Assembly: GCF_019890635.1 (NCBI RefSeq)
Contig: NZ_JAIOAB010000054.1
Span: 1 to 50,282 of the forward strand
Direction: 5' to 3'
Origin: Streptomyces sennicomposti
GTDB taxonomy: Bacteria > Actinomycetota > Actinomycetes > Streptomycetales > Streptomycetaceae
DNA: 50,282 nt
A program made the position numbers and the translations under genes. Of this stretch, positions 20,673 through 28,892 are shown piece by piece. The notes beneath the pieces were generated by a model. It saw only the letters and a list, made by a program, of their open reading frames with translations. It did no database searches and was not told the DNA's origin. Position 1 is the first letter of the stretch; every line of letters begins with the position of its first letter.

Positions 20673-20705
20673 CGTTTCTGGGGGTGCGGGCGGACGTGGG
20701 CAGGG

Positions 20706-21329
20706 TCAGGGGCGGGGGGTGCCCAGTTCGATCGCTGTGCAGCGCCAGCGGTGGTCCTTGCCCTGTTCCAGGCGGAAGGCCAGGGCGCGGAGCTGGTCGC
20801 CCGCGCCGATGCGGGCGAAGACCTCCAGGGCGTCCGGGCGGGCCTCGTAGTAGCCGATGTCGCGGACCACGGGGCGGGCGCCCCGGGTGCGCAGGAGGCC
20901 GTGTTCGGCGAGCCGGGCGAGTTCGTCGTAGGCGCGGCCCGCGGTGTGCCGGAGCATCCAGTGGACCGGTCGCTGGCCGCTCAGCACGGCCAGCAGGCGG
21001 TCCGCGAAGAGGTCGCTGGTGACCGGGTGCGGGGCCGATCGCACCCCGGTGGTGGGCCGGGCCGGACCCGGCTGTCGGCTGTCGGCCGGCGTGCGCGGCG
21101 GACCCGGCGGACGGCTGCTGCCTGATGCGTGGGCCGGACCCGGCGGGCGGCTGCTGCCCGATGCGCTCGGCGGGCCCGGCGGGCGGCTGCCGAGCGATGC
21201 GCGCGGCGGGCCCGGGGGGCGGGTGGTGCCCGGGGTGCGGGGTGGGGCGCCGCCGGGGCGGCGGGCGTCGTGGCGGCCCGGCGGGCGGGCGCCCGGCCGG
21301 CGCTGGGCTCTGGTCATGACCTTGTGCAC
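20706..21329 (-). CDS. Rv3235-family protein (DUF6459) with proline-rich repeats
   Basis: A 207-residue protein. The N-terminal 100 residues are disordered and built from about five 12-residue units beginning (R)PPGP (for example RPPGPPSASGSS). The C-terminal 100 residues match the actinobacterial Rv3235 family: FADRLLAVLSGQRPVHWMLRHTAGRAYDELARLA, then RPVVRDIGYYEARPDALEV and HRWRCTAIELG. The function is unknown; in mycobacteria and Streptomyces the gene neighbours secA. The start is GTG 21329, with GGGGA about nine bases before it; an ATG at 21317 (four codons later) has poorer spacing. Its 3' end abuts the 59-bp repeats. Confidence 0.78.
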   Translation of the reverse strand: MHKVMTRAQRRPGARPPGRHDARRPGGAPPRTPGTTRPPGPPRASLGSRPPGPPSASGSSRPPGPAHASGSSRPPGPPRTPADSRQPGPARPTTGVRSAPHPVTSDLFADRLLAVLSGQRPVHWMLRHTAGRAYDELARLAEHGLLRTRGARPVVRDIGYYEARPDALEVFARIGAGDQLRALAFRLEQGKDHRWRCTAIELGTPRP

Positions 21330-21751
21330 GAGTGGGGGTCCCCGTTCTGCGACGGCGGGGCTGCGACGCCCTGCCGTACCGGTCGGTAACTTCCTGCAGG
21401 GGATCTTGTACGGGACCCGGTTCCGGCCCGGCAAGGAAGCGGAGGCCCTCCCCGGGCGCCCGGCGACTTCACTCATCCGAGTGATCGCGTGCGGAACGGC
21501 CCCCGTGCCGAAAGGGCGGGAAGGGTGTGTAACGGGTGAATCGGGAGGTGTCGGGTGGACGTCTCGCGGAGCGCGGCCGGGGACACGAACGGGGACGCCC
21601 GCACGTATCCTGAAGGCCGTCCGGGTGGCCCCCGCGCGCCGCGGCCCGTCGAGGCCGCCGTACGCGGGCTTCGGGCCCGCCCGCGCAGCCCCCGGGCACC
21701 GCAAGAGCCCCCGGGCGCCCCGGAGCCCTCCGACCACGAAAGCGGCCCGTC
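21330..21751. promoter_or_regulatory. Divergent intergenic region between the Rv3235-family and DUF6912 genes
   Basis: A 422-bp gap with no supported gene. It contains the TCACTC-N4-GAGTGA palindrome (listed separately) and a possible -10 element (TATCCT, about 21607–21612) upstream of the plus-strand gene. Both promoters of the divergent pair are expected here. Confidence 0.4.
21469..21484. promoter_or_regulatory. Second TCACTC-N4-GAGTGA palindrome
   Basis: TCACTC ATCC GAGTGA, the same half-sites and spacing as at 12089–12104, here between two divergent genes. Recurrence of a 12-base specified palindrome at two intergenic positions suggests a genuine regulator binding site. Confidence 0.5.
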
Positions 21752-22264
21752 ATGCGCGTCTACGTCCCCCTGACCCTCCCCGGTCTCGCCGAGGCGCACC
21801 GGACCGGGCGGCTGGGCGCGGAGCCGTTCGCCGCCTACGCCGTCACCCCCGCGCTGCGCGCCTGGTACGGCTCCGACGACACCGAGGAACTGGAGTACGC
21901 CGCCCTCACCCAGGCCGCCCTGGCCTCGCTGCGGCAGCTCGCGGCGGCGCCCGACGCGCCGCGCCGCCGGGTCGTGGTGGCCGTCGACGTCGCGGACGGC
22001 GCGGTGAGCGCCGCTCAGGGCGCGGACGCCGAGCCCGGCGAGGTGCGGCTGGCCGGGAGCGTGCCGCTGGCCAAGGCGGCCGCCGTGCACGTCGACTCCG
22101 GCGACGCCGGGACCGAGGTGGCCGCCGCCGCGGCGGCCCTCGCGGCGGCGGACGGCGGGGACGAGAAGGCGCAGGCCGCCGTGGACGCGGCCGAGGAGCA
22201 CGACCTGCTCTGGTTCGCCACCCAGGAGATCGCCGGCCTCGTCGCCGCGCGCGAGGACTCCTGA
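21752..22264 (+). CDS. DUF6912 family protein
   Basis: A 170-residue acidic protein with no transmembrane segments. The conserved opening MRVYVPLTLPGLAEAHRTG and the segments APFAAYAVTPALRAWY-like and DLLWFATQEIAGL near the end are typical of a small actinobacterial family (DUF6912) found beside HAD phosphatases downstream of secA. Function unknown. The ATG has only a weak purine-rich site. It is 30 bp from the HAD gene and probably co-transcribed. Confidence 0.75.
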   Translation: MRVYVPLTLPGLAEAHRTGRLGAEPFAAYAVTPALRAWYGSDDTEELEYAALTQAALASLRQLAAAPDAPRRRVVVAVDVADGAVSAAQGADAEPGEVRLAGSVPLAKAAAVHVDSGDAGTEVAAAAAALAAADGGDEKAQAAVDAAEEHDLLWFATQEIAGLVAAREDS

Positions 22265-22294
22265 CTGTCAGTGGCTGCGAGTACGTTGGACGGC

Positions 22295-22987
22295 ATGGGG
22301 ATGCACTCGGTTTCGGGAACGGGGACGCCGTCGGGGGCGCACATCGTCTGGGACTGGAACGGCACGCTGTTCCACGACAACGACGCGGTGATCGGCGCGA
22401 CGAACGCCGCCTTCGCCGAGATCGGCCTCGCGCCGATCACGCTGGAGCGGTACCGCACGCTGTACTGCGTGCCGATCCCGAAGTTCTACGAGCGGCTGAT
22501 GGGCAGACTGCCCACCGACGCCGAGTGGGAACTGATGGACGAGGCCTTCCACCGGCACTACACCGAGCACCGCACCCGCTGCACGCTCGCCGAGGGCGCG
22601 GTGGACCTGCTCACGGGCTGGACGTCGGCCGGCCACAGCCAGTCGATCCTGAGCATGTACGGCCATGAGGACCTGGTCCCGCTGGTGCGGGGCTTCGGCA
22701 TCGAGACGCACTTCATACGCGTGGACGGGCGCACCGGACCGTCCGGCGGCAGCAAGGCCGAGCACATGGTGCGCCACCTCGGCGCCCTGGCCGAGCGGGT
22801 GAGCCCGGCGCGCACGGTGGTGATCGGCGACGCCGCCGACGACGCCGTGGCCGCCCGGCACGCGGGGGCGCTGGCGGTGCTGTACACCGGCGGCTCGCAC
22901 AGCCGGGCCAGCCTGGAGCGGGCCGGCGTGCCGGTGGTGGACACCCTCCGGGAAGCGGTCGCCGAGGCGCAGCGCCTGGCCGCCTGA
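22295..22987 (+). CDS. HAD-superfamily hydrolase (phosphatase)
   Basis: A 230-residue HAD hydrolase. Motif I is VWDWNGTLF: the nucleophile Asp is present, but the usual second Asp (DxD) is Asn, a variant seen in many actinobacterial members. A helical cap follows; motif II is near the LSMYGHE region, motif III includes SKAEHMV, and motif IV is VIGDAADDAVAARHAG. Phosphoglycolate phosphatase-like activity is a reasonable guess, but the substrate is unknown. The ATG at 22295 is preceded at the right distance by TACGTT (22282–22287), which could serve as a -10 box for a leaderless transcript; an in-frame GTG at 22271 and ATG at 22301 are alternatives. Confidence 0.85.
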   Translation: MGMHSVSGTGTPSGAHIVWDWNGTLFHDNDAVIGATNAAFAEIGLAPITLERYRTLYCVPIPKFYERLMGRLPTDAEWELMDEAFHRHYTEHRTRCTLAEGAVDLLTGWTSAGHSQSILSMYGHEDLVPLVRGFGIETHFIRVDGRTGPSGGSKAEHMVRHLGALAERVSPARTVVIGDAADDAVAARHAGALAVLYTGGSHSRASLERAGVPVVDTLREAVAEAQRLAA

Positions 22988-23570
22988 GCCCGCCCGCGCG
23001 ACGGACCCGCCCGCGGGCACCCGTACACGGCCGCACACCCGCGGGCACCCGTACACGGACCCGCCCGTGGGTACCCGTACACGGGCGCACCCCGTGGGCA
23101 CCCGCACCACCCGTACCCCTAGGACACCCCGCGCCCCGTGCTCCCTGTGCAGAACGTCAAAGTTTCACCCCCGGTTTTGTACACATACGGCTCATGACGG
23201 GTCACCCCGCAGGAGCGATAGCCTTGTGGCGTGATCAGCGCGATAGTTCGCGGGGGCGCCGTCGCCTCCGCTCTGCGCCCGGTGTGCACGGACGACATCC
23301 GTGACCGGGCGGCGGTCGCTGGTCCTCGCGGGCGGTACGGGGCCGATGTGGCCCCCGGGACGCCGCGTCACCCCCGGGAAGCGGCGCCGCAGAGAGCAGC
23401 GTCACACCCTTCGGGCGTGTCGAAGATGGCCGATATCCCCCCGCTCATCTCACCCGGCGGCATAGCGTCGGCAGGGGCCGGAAACCCCGGACCCGGACGT
23501 TACGCCGAAGGGGAAGAGACCGTACTTCCTTCAACGTCACGCAACGGCGCGCGACAGGAGCCAGAGGACA
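22988..23570 (+). promoter_or_regulatory. Long leader/promoter region of the NAD-glutamate dehydrogenase gene
   Basis: 583 bp without a convincing gene. The first part is a short tandem repeat (separate entry). An AT-richer segment at about 23150–23230 (GTTTTGTACACATACG, then CGATAGCCTTG) is the best promoter candidate. That would give a leader of about 350 bases. An ORF from 23231 overlapping the gdh start (133 codons) lacks family features. Confidence 0.4.
23013..23110. repeat. Degenerate 26–28-bp tandem repeat
   Basis: GCGGGCACCCGTACACGG occurs at 23013–23030 and 23041–23058, and as a diverged version (GTGGGTACCCGTACACGG) at 23067–23084, with a fourth more degraded copy to about 23110. 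It lies between the HAD gene and the gdh promoter region. Confidence 0.75.
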
Positions 23571-26500
23571 ATGCAGACCAAGCTGGACGAAGCCAAGGCC
23601 GATCTGCTCGAAAGGGCCGTTCGGGTAGCTGAGAACAGTCCGGCCGGGGGGCACCTCCCGACCGGGACGACAGTCGAGGGCGCCCCGGACCGGGACTCCG
23701 TGCTCTCGTTCCTCCAGCGTTACTACCTGCACACCGCCCCCGAGGACCTCGCCGACCGCGACCCGGTCGACGTCTTCGGAGCCGCCATCTCGCACTACCG
23801 GCTGGCCGCCACCCGCCCGCAGGGCACGGCCAACGTGCGCGTGCACACCCCGACCGTCGAGGAGAACGGCTGGACCTGCAGCCACTCCGTGGTCGAGGTC
23901 GTCACCGACGACATGCCCTTCCTCGTCGACTCGGTCACCAACGAGCTGACCCGCCAGGGCCGCGGCATCCACGTCGTGATCCACCCGCAGTTCGTGGTCC
24001 GCCGCGATCTGACCGGCAAGCTCCTGGAGGTGCTGCCCGCCGCGCAGCCCGGCGAGCAGCTGCCGCACGACGCGCACATCGAGTCCTGGATCCACGTCGA
24101 GATCGACCGCGAGACCGACCGCGCCGACCTCAAGCAGATCACCGCCGAGCTGCTGCGCGTGCTCTCCGACGTCCGCGAGGCCGTCGAGGACTGGGAGAAG
24201 ATGCGCGACGCGGCCGTCCGCATCGCCGACGGCCTGCCCGACGAGCCGGTCCCCGCCGACCTGCCCGGACCGCAGGTGGAGGAGGCCCGCGAGCTGCTGC
24301 GCTGGCTGGCCGCCGACCACTTCACCTTCCTCGGCTTCCGCGAGTACCAGCTGCGCGACGACGACTCGCTGGCCGCCGTCCCCGGCACCGGGCTCGGCAT
24401 ACTGCGCTCGGACCCCCAGCACGGCGGCGAGGACAGCCACCCGGTCAGCCCGTCCTTCGAGCGGCTGCCCGCCGACGCCCGCGCCAAGGCCCGCGAGCAC
24501 AAGCTGCTCGTGCTGACCAAGGCCAACAGCCGCGCCACCGTGCACCGGCCGTCGTACCTGGACTACATCGGCGTCAAGAAGTTCAACGACAAGGGCGAGG
24601 TCGTCGGCGAGCGCCGCTTCCTCGGCCTGTTCTCCTCGGCCGCCTACACCGAGTCGGTGCGCCGGGTCCCGGTGATCCGCCGCAAGGTCGAGGAGGTCCT
24701 GGACCGCGCCGGGTTCTCGCCCAACAGCCACGACGGCCGCGACCTGCTCCAGATCATGGAGACCTACCCGCGCGACGAGCTGTTCCAGACCCCGGCCGCC
24801 GAGCTCCAGTCGATCGTCACCTCCGTCCTGTACCTCCAGGAGCGCCGCCGGCTGCGGCTCTACCTGCGCCAGGACGAGTACGGCCGCTACTACTCGGCCC
24901 TCGTCTACCTGCCGCGCGACCGCTACACCACCGGCGTGCGCCTGCGGATCATCGACATCCTCAAGGAGGAGCTGGGCGGCACCAGCGTCGACTTCACCGC
25001 CTGGAACACCGAGTCGATCCTGTCCCGGCTGCACTTCGTCGTCCGCGTCCCGCAGGGCACCGAGCTGCCCGAGCTGTCCGACGCCGACAAGGAGCGCATC
25101 GAGGGCCGTCTGGTGGAGGCCGCCCGTTCCTGGGCGGACGCCTTCTCCGAGGCGCTGACGGCCGAACTGGGCGAGGAGCGCGCCGCGGAGCTGCTGCGCC
25201 GCTACTCCGCCGCCTTCCCCGAGGGCTACAAGGCCGACCACACCCCGCGCGCCGCCGTCGCCGACCTGGTCAACCTGGAGCAGCTGGACGAGACGAAGAC
25301 GTTCGCGCTCAGCCTGTACGAGCCGGTGGGCGCCGCCCCCGAGGAGCGCCGCTTCAAGATCTACCAGAAGGGCGGCACGGTTTCCCTCTCGCACGTGCTG
25401 CCGGTGCTCAGCCGCCTCGGCGTCGAGGTCACCGACGAGCGGCCGTACGAGCTGCGCTGCGCGGACCGCACCACGGCGTGGATCTACGACTTCGGCCTCC
25501 GGATGCCCAAGGACGCCGCCGGCATCGGCGACCACCTCGGCGACGACGCCCGCGAGCGGTTCCAGGACGCGTTCGCCGCCGCCTGGACCGGCAAGGCGGA
25601 GAACGACGGGTTCAACGCGCTGGTGCTGAGCGCCGGGCTGAGCTGGCGCGAGGCGATGGTGCTGCGCGCCTACGCCAAGTACCTGCGCCAGGCGGGCTCC
25701 ACGTTCAGCCAGGACTACATGGAGGACACCCTCCGCAACAACGTCCACACCACCCGGCTGCTCGTCTCCCTGTTCGAGGCGCGGATGGCGCCGGAGCGCC
25801 AGCGCGCCGGGCACGAGCTGGTGGACGCCCTGCTCGAAGAGGTCGACGCGGCACTCGACCAGGTGGCCTCGCTGGACGAGGACCGCATCCTGCGCTCCTT
25901 CCTGACGGTGGTCAAGGCGACCCTGCGCACCAACTTCTTCCAGACCGACACGGCCGGCCGGCCGCACGAGTACATCTCGATGAAGTTCGACCCGCAGGCC
26001 ATCCCGGACCTGCCGGCGCCGCGCCCGGCGTACGAGATCTGGGTGTACTCGCCGCGGGTGGAGGGCGTGCACCTGCGCTTCGGCAAGGTCGCCCGCGGCG
26101 GTCTGCGCTGGTCCGACCGGCGCGAGGACTTCCGCACCGAGATCCTCGGCCTGGTCAAGGCGCAGATGGTGAAGAACACCGTCATCGTGCCGGTGGGCGC
26201 CAAGGGCGGCTTCGTCGCCAAGCAGCTGCCCGACCCGGCCGTGGACCGCGACGCCTGGCTGGCGGAGGGCATCGCCAGCTACAAGACGTTCATCTCGGCG
26301 CTGCTGGACATCACCGACAACATGGTGGCCGGCGAGGTCGTGCCGCCGCGTGACGTGGTCCGCCACGACGGCGACGACACCTACCTGGTGGTCGCCGCCG
26401 ACAAGGGCACGGCGACGTTCTCCGACATCGCCAACGAGGTCGCCGAGTCCTACGACTTCTGGCTCGGCGACGCCTTCGCCTCCGGCGGCTCGGCCGGCTA

Positions 26501-28505
26501 CGACCACAAGGGCATGGGCATCACCGCCCGCGGCGCCTGGGAGTCGGTCAAGCGGCACTTCCGCGAGCTGGGCGTGGACACCCAGTCCGAGGACTTCACG
26601 GTGGTCGGCATCGGCGACATGTCCGGCGACGTGTTCGGCAACGGCATGCTGCTGTCCGAGCACATCCGCCTGGTCGCCGCCTTCGACCACCGGCACATCT
26701 TCATCGACCCGAACCCGGACGCGGCCACCGGTTACGCCGAGCGCCGCCGCCTGTTCGAGCTGCCGCGCTCCAGCTGGGCCGACTACGACACCTCCCTGCT
26801 GTCGGCGGGCGGCGGGATCTTCCCGCGCAGCGCCAAGTCCATCCCGGTCAACGCGCACATCCGCGAGGCCCTCGGCATCGACTCGAAGGTCACCAAGACG
26901 ACCCCGGCCGATCTGATGCGCGCGATCCTCACGGCCCCGGTGGACCTGCTGTGGAACGGCGGCATCGGCACCTACGTCAAGGCGTCCACCGAGTCCAACG
27001 CCGACGTCGGCGACAAGGCCAACGACGCCATCCGCGTCGACGGCCGGGACCTGAGGGTCAAGGTGGTCGGCGAGGGCGGCAACCTCGGCTGCACCCAGCT
27101 CGGCCGGATCGAGTTCGCGCAGATCGGCGGCAAGGTCAACACCGACGCCATCGACAACAGCGCGGGCGTGGACACCTCCGACCACGAGGTGAACATCAAG
27201 ATCCTGCTCAACGGCCTGGTCACCGACGGCGACATGACCGTCAAGCAGCGAAACAAGCTGCTGGCCGAGATGACCGACGAGGTCGGCGCGCTGGTGCTGC
27301 GCAACAACTACGCGCAGAACACGGCGATCGCCAACGCGCTCGCCCAGTCCAAGGACATGCTCCACGCGCAGCAGCGCTTCATGAAGCACCTGGTGCGCGA
27401 GGGCCATCTCGACCGGGCGCTGGAGTTCCTGCCCACCGACCGGCAGATCCGCGAGCGGCTGGCCGCCGGGCACGGTCTGACCGGTCCCGAGACGGCGGTC
27501 CTGCTGGCGTACACGAAGATCACGGTCGCCGAGGAGCTGCTGCACACCTCGCTGCCGGACGACCCGTATCTGCGCACGCTGCTGCACGCCTACTTCCCGA
27601 CCCAGCTGCGCGAGCGGTTCGGCGAGCAGATCGACGGCCACCCGCTGCACCGCGAGATCACCACGACCGTCCTGGTCAACGACACGGTCAACACCGGCGG
27701 CACCACCTATCTGCACCGGCTGCGGGAGGAGACCGGCGCGTCGCTGGAGGAGATCGTCCGGGCGCAGACCGTGGCCCGCGCGATCTTCCGCTCGGCGCCG
27801 GTGTGGGACGCGGTGGAGGCCCTGGACAACCAGGTCGAGGCCGATGTCCAGACCCGTATCCGGCTGCACTCGCGCCGGCTGGTCGAGCGCGGCACGCGCT
27901 GGCTGCTGAACAACCGGCCGCAGCCGCTGCAGCTCGGCGAGACGGTGGAGTTCTTCGCCGACCGGGTCGAGCAGGTGTGGGCGCAGCTGCCCAAGCTGCT
28001 CAAGGGCGCGGACCTGGACTGGTACCAGCAGGTCTACGACGAGCTGTCCGCCGCGGGCGTCCCGGACGAGCTGGCGACGCGGGTGGCCGGGTTCTCCTCG
28101 GCCTTCCCGGCGCTGGACATCGTCTCGGTGGCCGACCGCATGGGCAAGGATTCGCTGGACGTCGCCGAGGTGTACTACGACCTCGCCGACCGGCTCTCCA
28201 TCACCCAGCTGATGGACCGCATCATCGAGCTGCCGCGCAACGACCGCTGGCAGTCCATGGCCCGCGCGGCGATCCGCGAGGACCTGTACGCGGCGCACGC
28301 GGCGCTGACGGCGGACGTGCTGGCGGCCGGCAACGGCACCTCGACGCCGGAGCAGCGGTTCGAGGTGTGGGAGCAGAAGAACGCGGCGATCCTGGGCCGG
28401 GCCCGCACCACGCTGGAGGAGATCCGCAGCTCGGACTCGTTCGACCTGGCCAACCTGTCGGTGGCGATGCGGACGATGCGGACCATGCTGCGCACGCACT
28501 CCTGA
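23571..28505 (+). CDS. gdh: NAD-specific glutamate dehydrogenase, large (about 180 kDa) type
   Basis: A 1644-residue enzyme of the GDH-180 class, which oxidatively deaminates glutamate to 2-oxoglutarate and ammonium with NAD and mainly serves amino-acid catabolism. The long N-terminal half contains ACT-like regulatory regions (SVVEVVTDDMPFLVDSVTNEL, then FTFLGFREY). The catalytic core lies around residues 780–1270, including KVARGGLRWSDRREDFRTE, VPVGAKGGFV and the NAD-binding stretch VVGEGGNLG. A long C-terminal domain completes the protein. Length agrees with characterised Streptomyces enzymes (about 1650). The ATG has AGAGGA at good spacing. It is a single gene ended by a strong terminator; nitrogen control would have to act in the long 5' region. 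Confidence 0.96.
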   Translation: MQTKLDEAKADLLERAVRVAENSPAGGHLPTGTTVEGAPDRDSVLSFLQRYYLHTAPEDLADRDPVDVFGAAISHYRLAATRPQGTANVRVHTPTVEENGWTCSHSVVEVVTDDMPFLVDSVTNELTRQGRGIHVVIHPQFVVRRDLTGKLLEVLPAAQPGEQLPHDAHIESWIHVEIDRETDRADLKQITAELLRVLSDVREAVEDWEKMRDAAVRIADGLPDEPVPADLPGPQVEEARELLRWLAADHFTFLGFREYQLRDDDSLAAVPGTGLGILRSDPQHGGEDSHPVSPSFERLPADARAKAREHKLLVLTKANSRATVHRPSYLDYIGVKKFNDKGEVVGERRFLGLFSSAAYTESVRRVPVIRRKVEEVLDRAGFSPNSHDGRDLLQIMETYPRDELFQTPAAELQSIVTSVLYLQERRRLRLYLRQDEYGRYYSALVYLPRDRYTTGVRLRIIDILKEELGGTSVDFTAWNTESILSRLHFVVRVPQGTELPELSDADKERIEGRLVEAARSWADAFSEALTAELGEERAAELLRRYSAAFPEGYKADHTPRAAVADLVNLEQLDETKTFALSLYEPVGAAPEERRFKIYQKGGTVSLSHVLPVLSRLGVEVTDERPYELRCADRTTAWIYDFGLRMPKDAAGIGDHLGDDARERFQDAFAAAWTGKAENDGFNALVLSAGLSWREAMVLRAYAKYLRQAGSTFSQDYMEDTLRNNVHTTRLLVSLFEARMAPERQRAGHELVDALLEEVDAALDQVASLDEDRILRSFLTVVKATLRTNFFQTDTAGRPHEYISMKFDPQAIPDLPAPRPAYEIWVYSPRVEGVHLRFGKVARGGLRWSDRREDFRTEILGLVKAQMVKNTVIVPVGAKGGFVAKQLPDPAVDRDAWLAEGIASYKTFISALLDITDNMVAGEVVPPRDVVRHDGDDTYLVVAADKGTATFSDIANEVAESYDFWLGDAFASGGSAGYDHKGMGITARGAWESVKRHFRELGVDTQSEDFTVVGIGDMSGDVFGNGMLLSEHIRLVAAFDHRHIFIDPNPDAATGYAERRRLFELPRSSWADYDTSLLSAGGGIFPRSAKSIPVNAHIREALGIDSKVTKTTPADLMRAILTAPVDLLWNGGIGTYVKASTESNADVGDKANDAIRVDGRDLRVKVVGEGGNLGCTQLGRIEFAQIGGKVNTDAIDNSAGVDTSDHEVNIKILLNGLVTDGDMTVKQRNKLLAEMTDEVGALVLRNNYAQNTAIANALAQSKDMLHAQQRFMKHLVREGHLDRALEFLPTDRQIRERLAAGHGLTGPETAVLLAYTKITVAEELLHTSLPDDPYLRTLLHAYFPTQLRERFGEQIDGHPLHREITTTVLVNDTVNTGGTTYLHRLREETGASLEEIVRAQTVARAIFRSAPVWDAVEALDNQVEADVQTRIRLHSRRLVERGTRWLLNNRPQPLQLGETVEFFADRVEQVWAQLPKLLKGADLDWYQQVYDELSAAGVPDELATRVAGFSSAFPALDIVSVADRMGKDSLDVAEVYYDLADRLSITQLMDRIIELPRNDRWQSMARAAIREDLYAAHAALTADVLAAGNGTSTPEQRFEVWEQKNAAILGRARTTLEEIRSSDSFDLANLSVAMRTMRTMLRTHS

Positions 28506-28574
28506 GCCGCGTGCGGCCGGCCCCGCCGGTCGTCTGACGAAGGACGCGCGAAGAGCGTACGAGGAGCGAACGAG

Positions 28575-28610
28575 GAGCGCCCCCGGGCTTCGGCCCGGGG
28601 GCGCTCTTGT
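28575..28610 (+). terminator. gdh terminator with UUCG tetraloop
   Basis: A perfect 14-bp stem (28575–28588 with 28593–28606) closed by TTCG, followed by TTGT. It lies 70 bp downstream of the gdh stop and is the cleanest intrinsic terminator in the window. Confidence 0.93.
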
Positions 28611-28892
28611 TCTGGGCGCTCTTGTCGTTTTCTTTCCATTGTTTGGCGCGCGCCGCGCGGAAATTTACCCTTTCCTGTTATTCGCGATCATTCGAGTAAT
28701 GTTGCCGGGTGACTGTGAAACTCGCCGAGAGCCGTCCGGCCGCACGCGCTTCCGTCCCCGCTCCCGTACGCGTCGCAGCACGTCCCGGGCCCCCTCCGCC
28801 CCATTGTGGAATCATCAACTTTTCTCTGGGGAATTTCCCGCGGCCGGACGGATTCCGCTTTCCCGTCCACCGCGCCCGGCTTTCCCTCCGCC
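28611..28892 (+). promoter_or_regulatory. AT-rich promoter region upstream of the membrane protein gene
   Basis: A 282-bp gap whose first 100 bases are strikingly AT-rich for this genome (for example TTTTCTTTCCATTGTTT and GGAAATTTACCC). This is typical of a promoter or of less-selected sequence. A 67-codon ORF from GTG 28709 runs through it but resembles no family I know. Confidence 0.4.

Noticed and set aside
20157..21125. Long plus-strand ORF through the 59-bp repeats
   Set aside because: The repeat unit is not a multiple of three, so the encoded peptide changes at each unit, and its 3' part lies antisense to the Rv3235-family gene.
23231..23632. Plus-strand ORF of 133 codons overlapping the gdh start
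   Set aside because: No recognisable domain, low-complexity composition and a 62-base overlap with the well-supported gdh start; more likely an untranslated leader.
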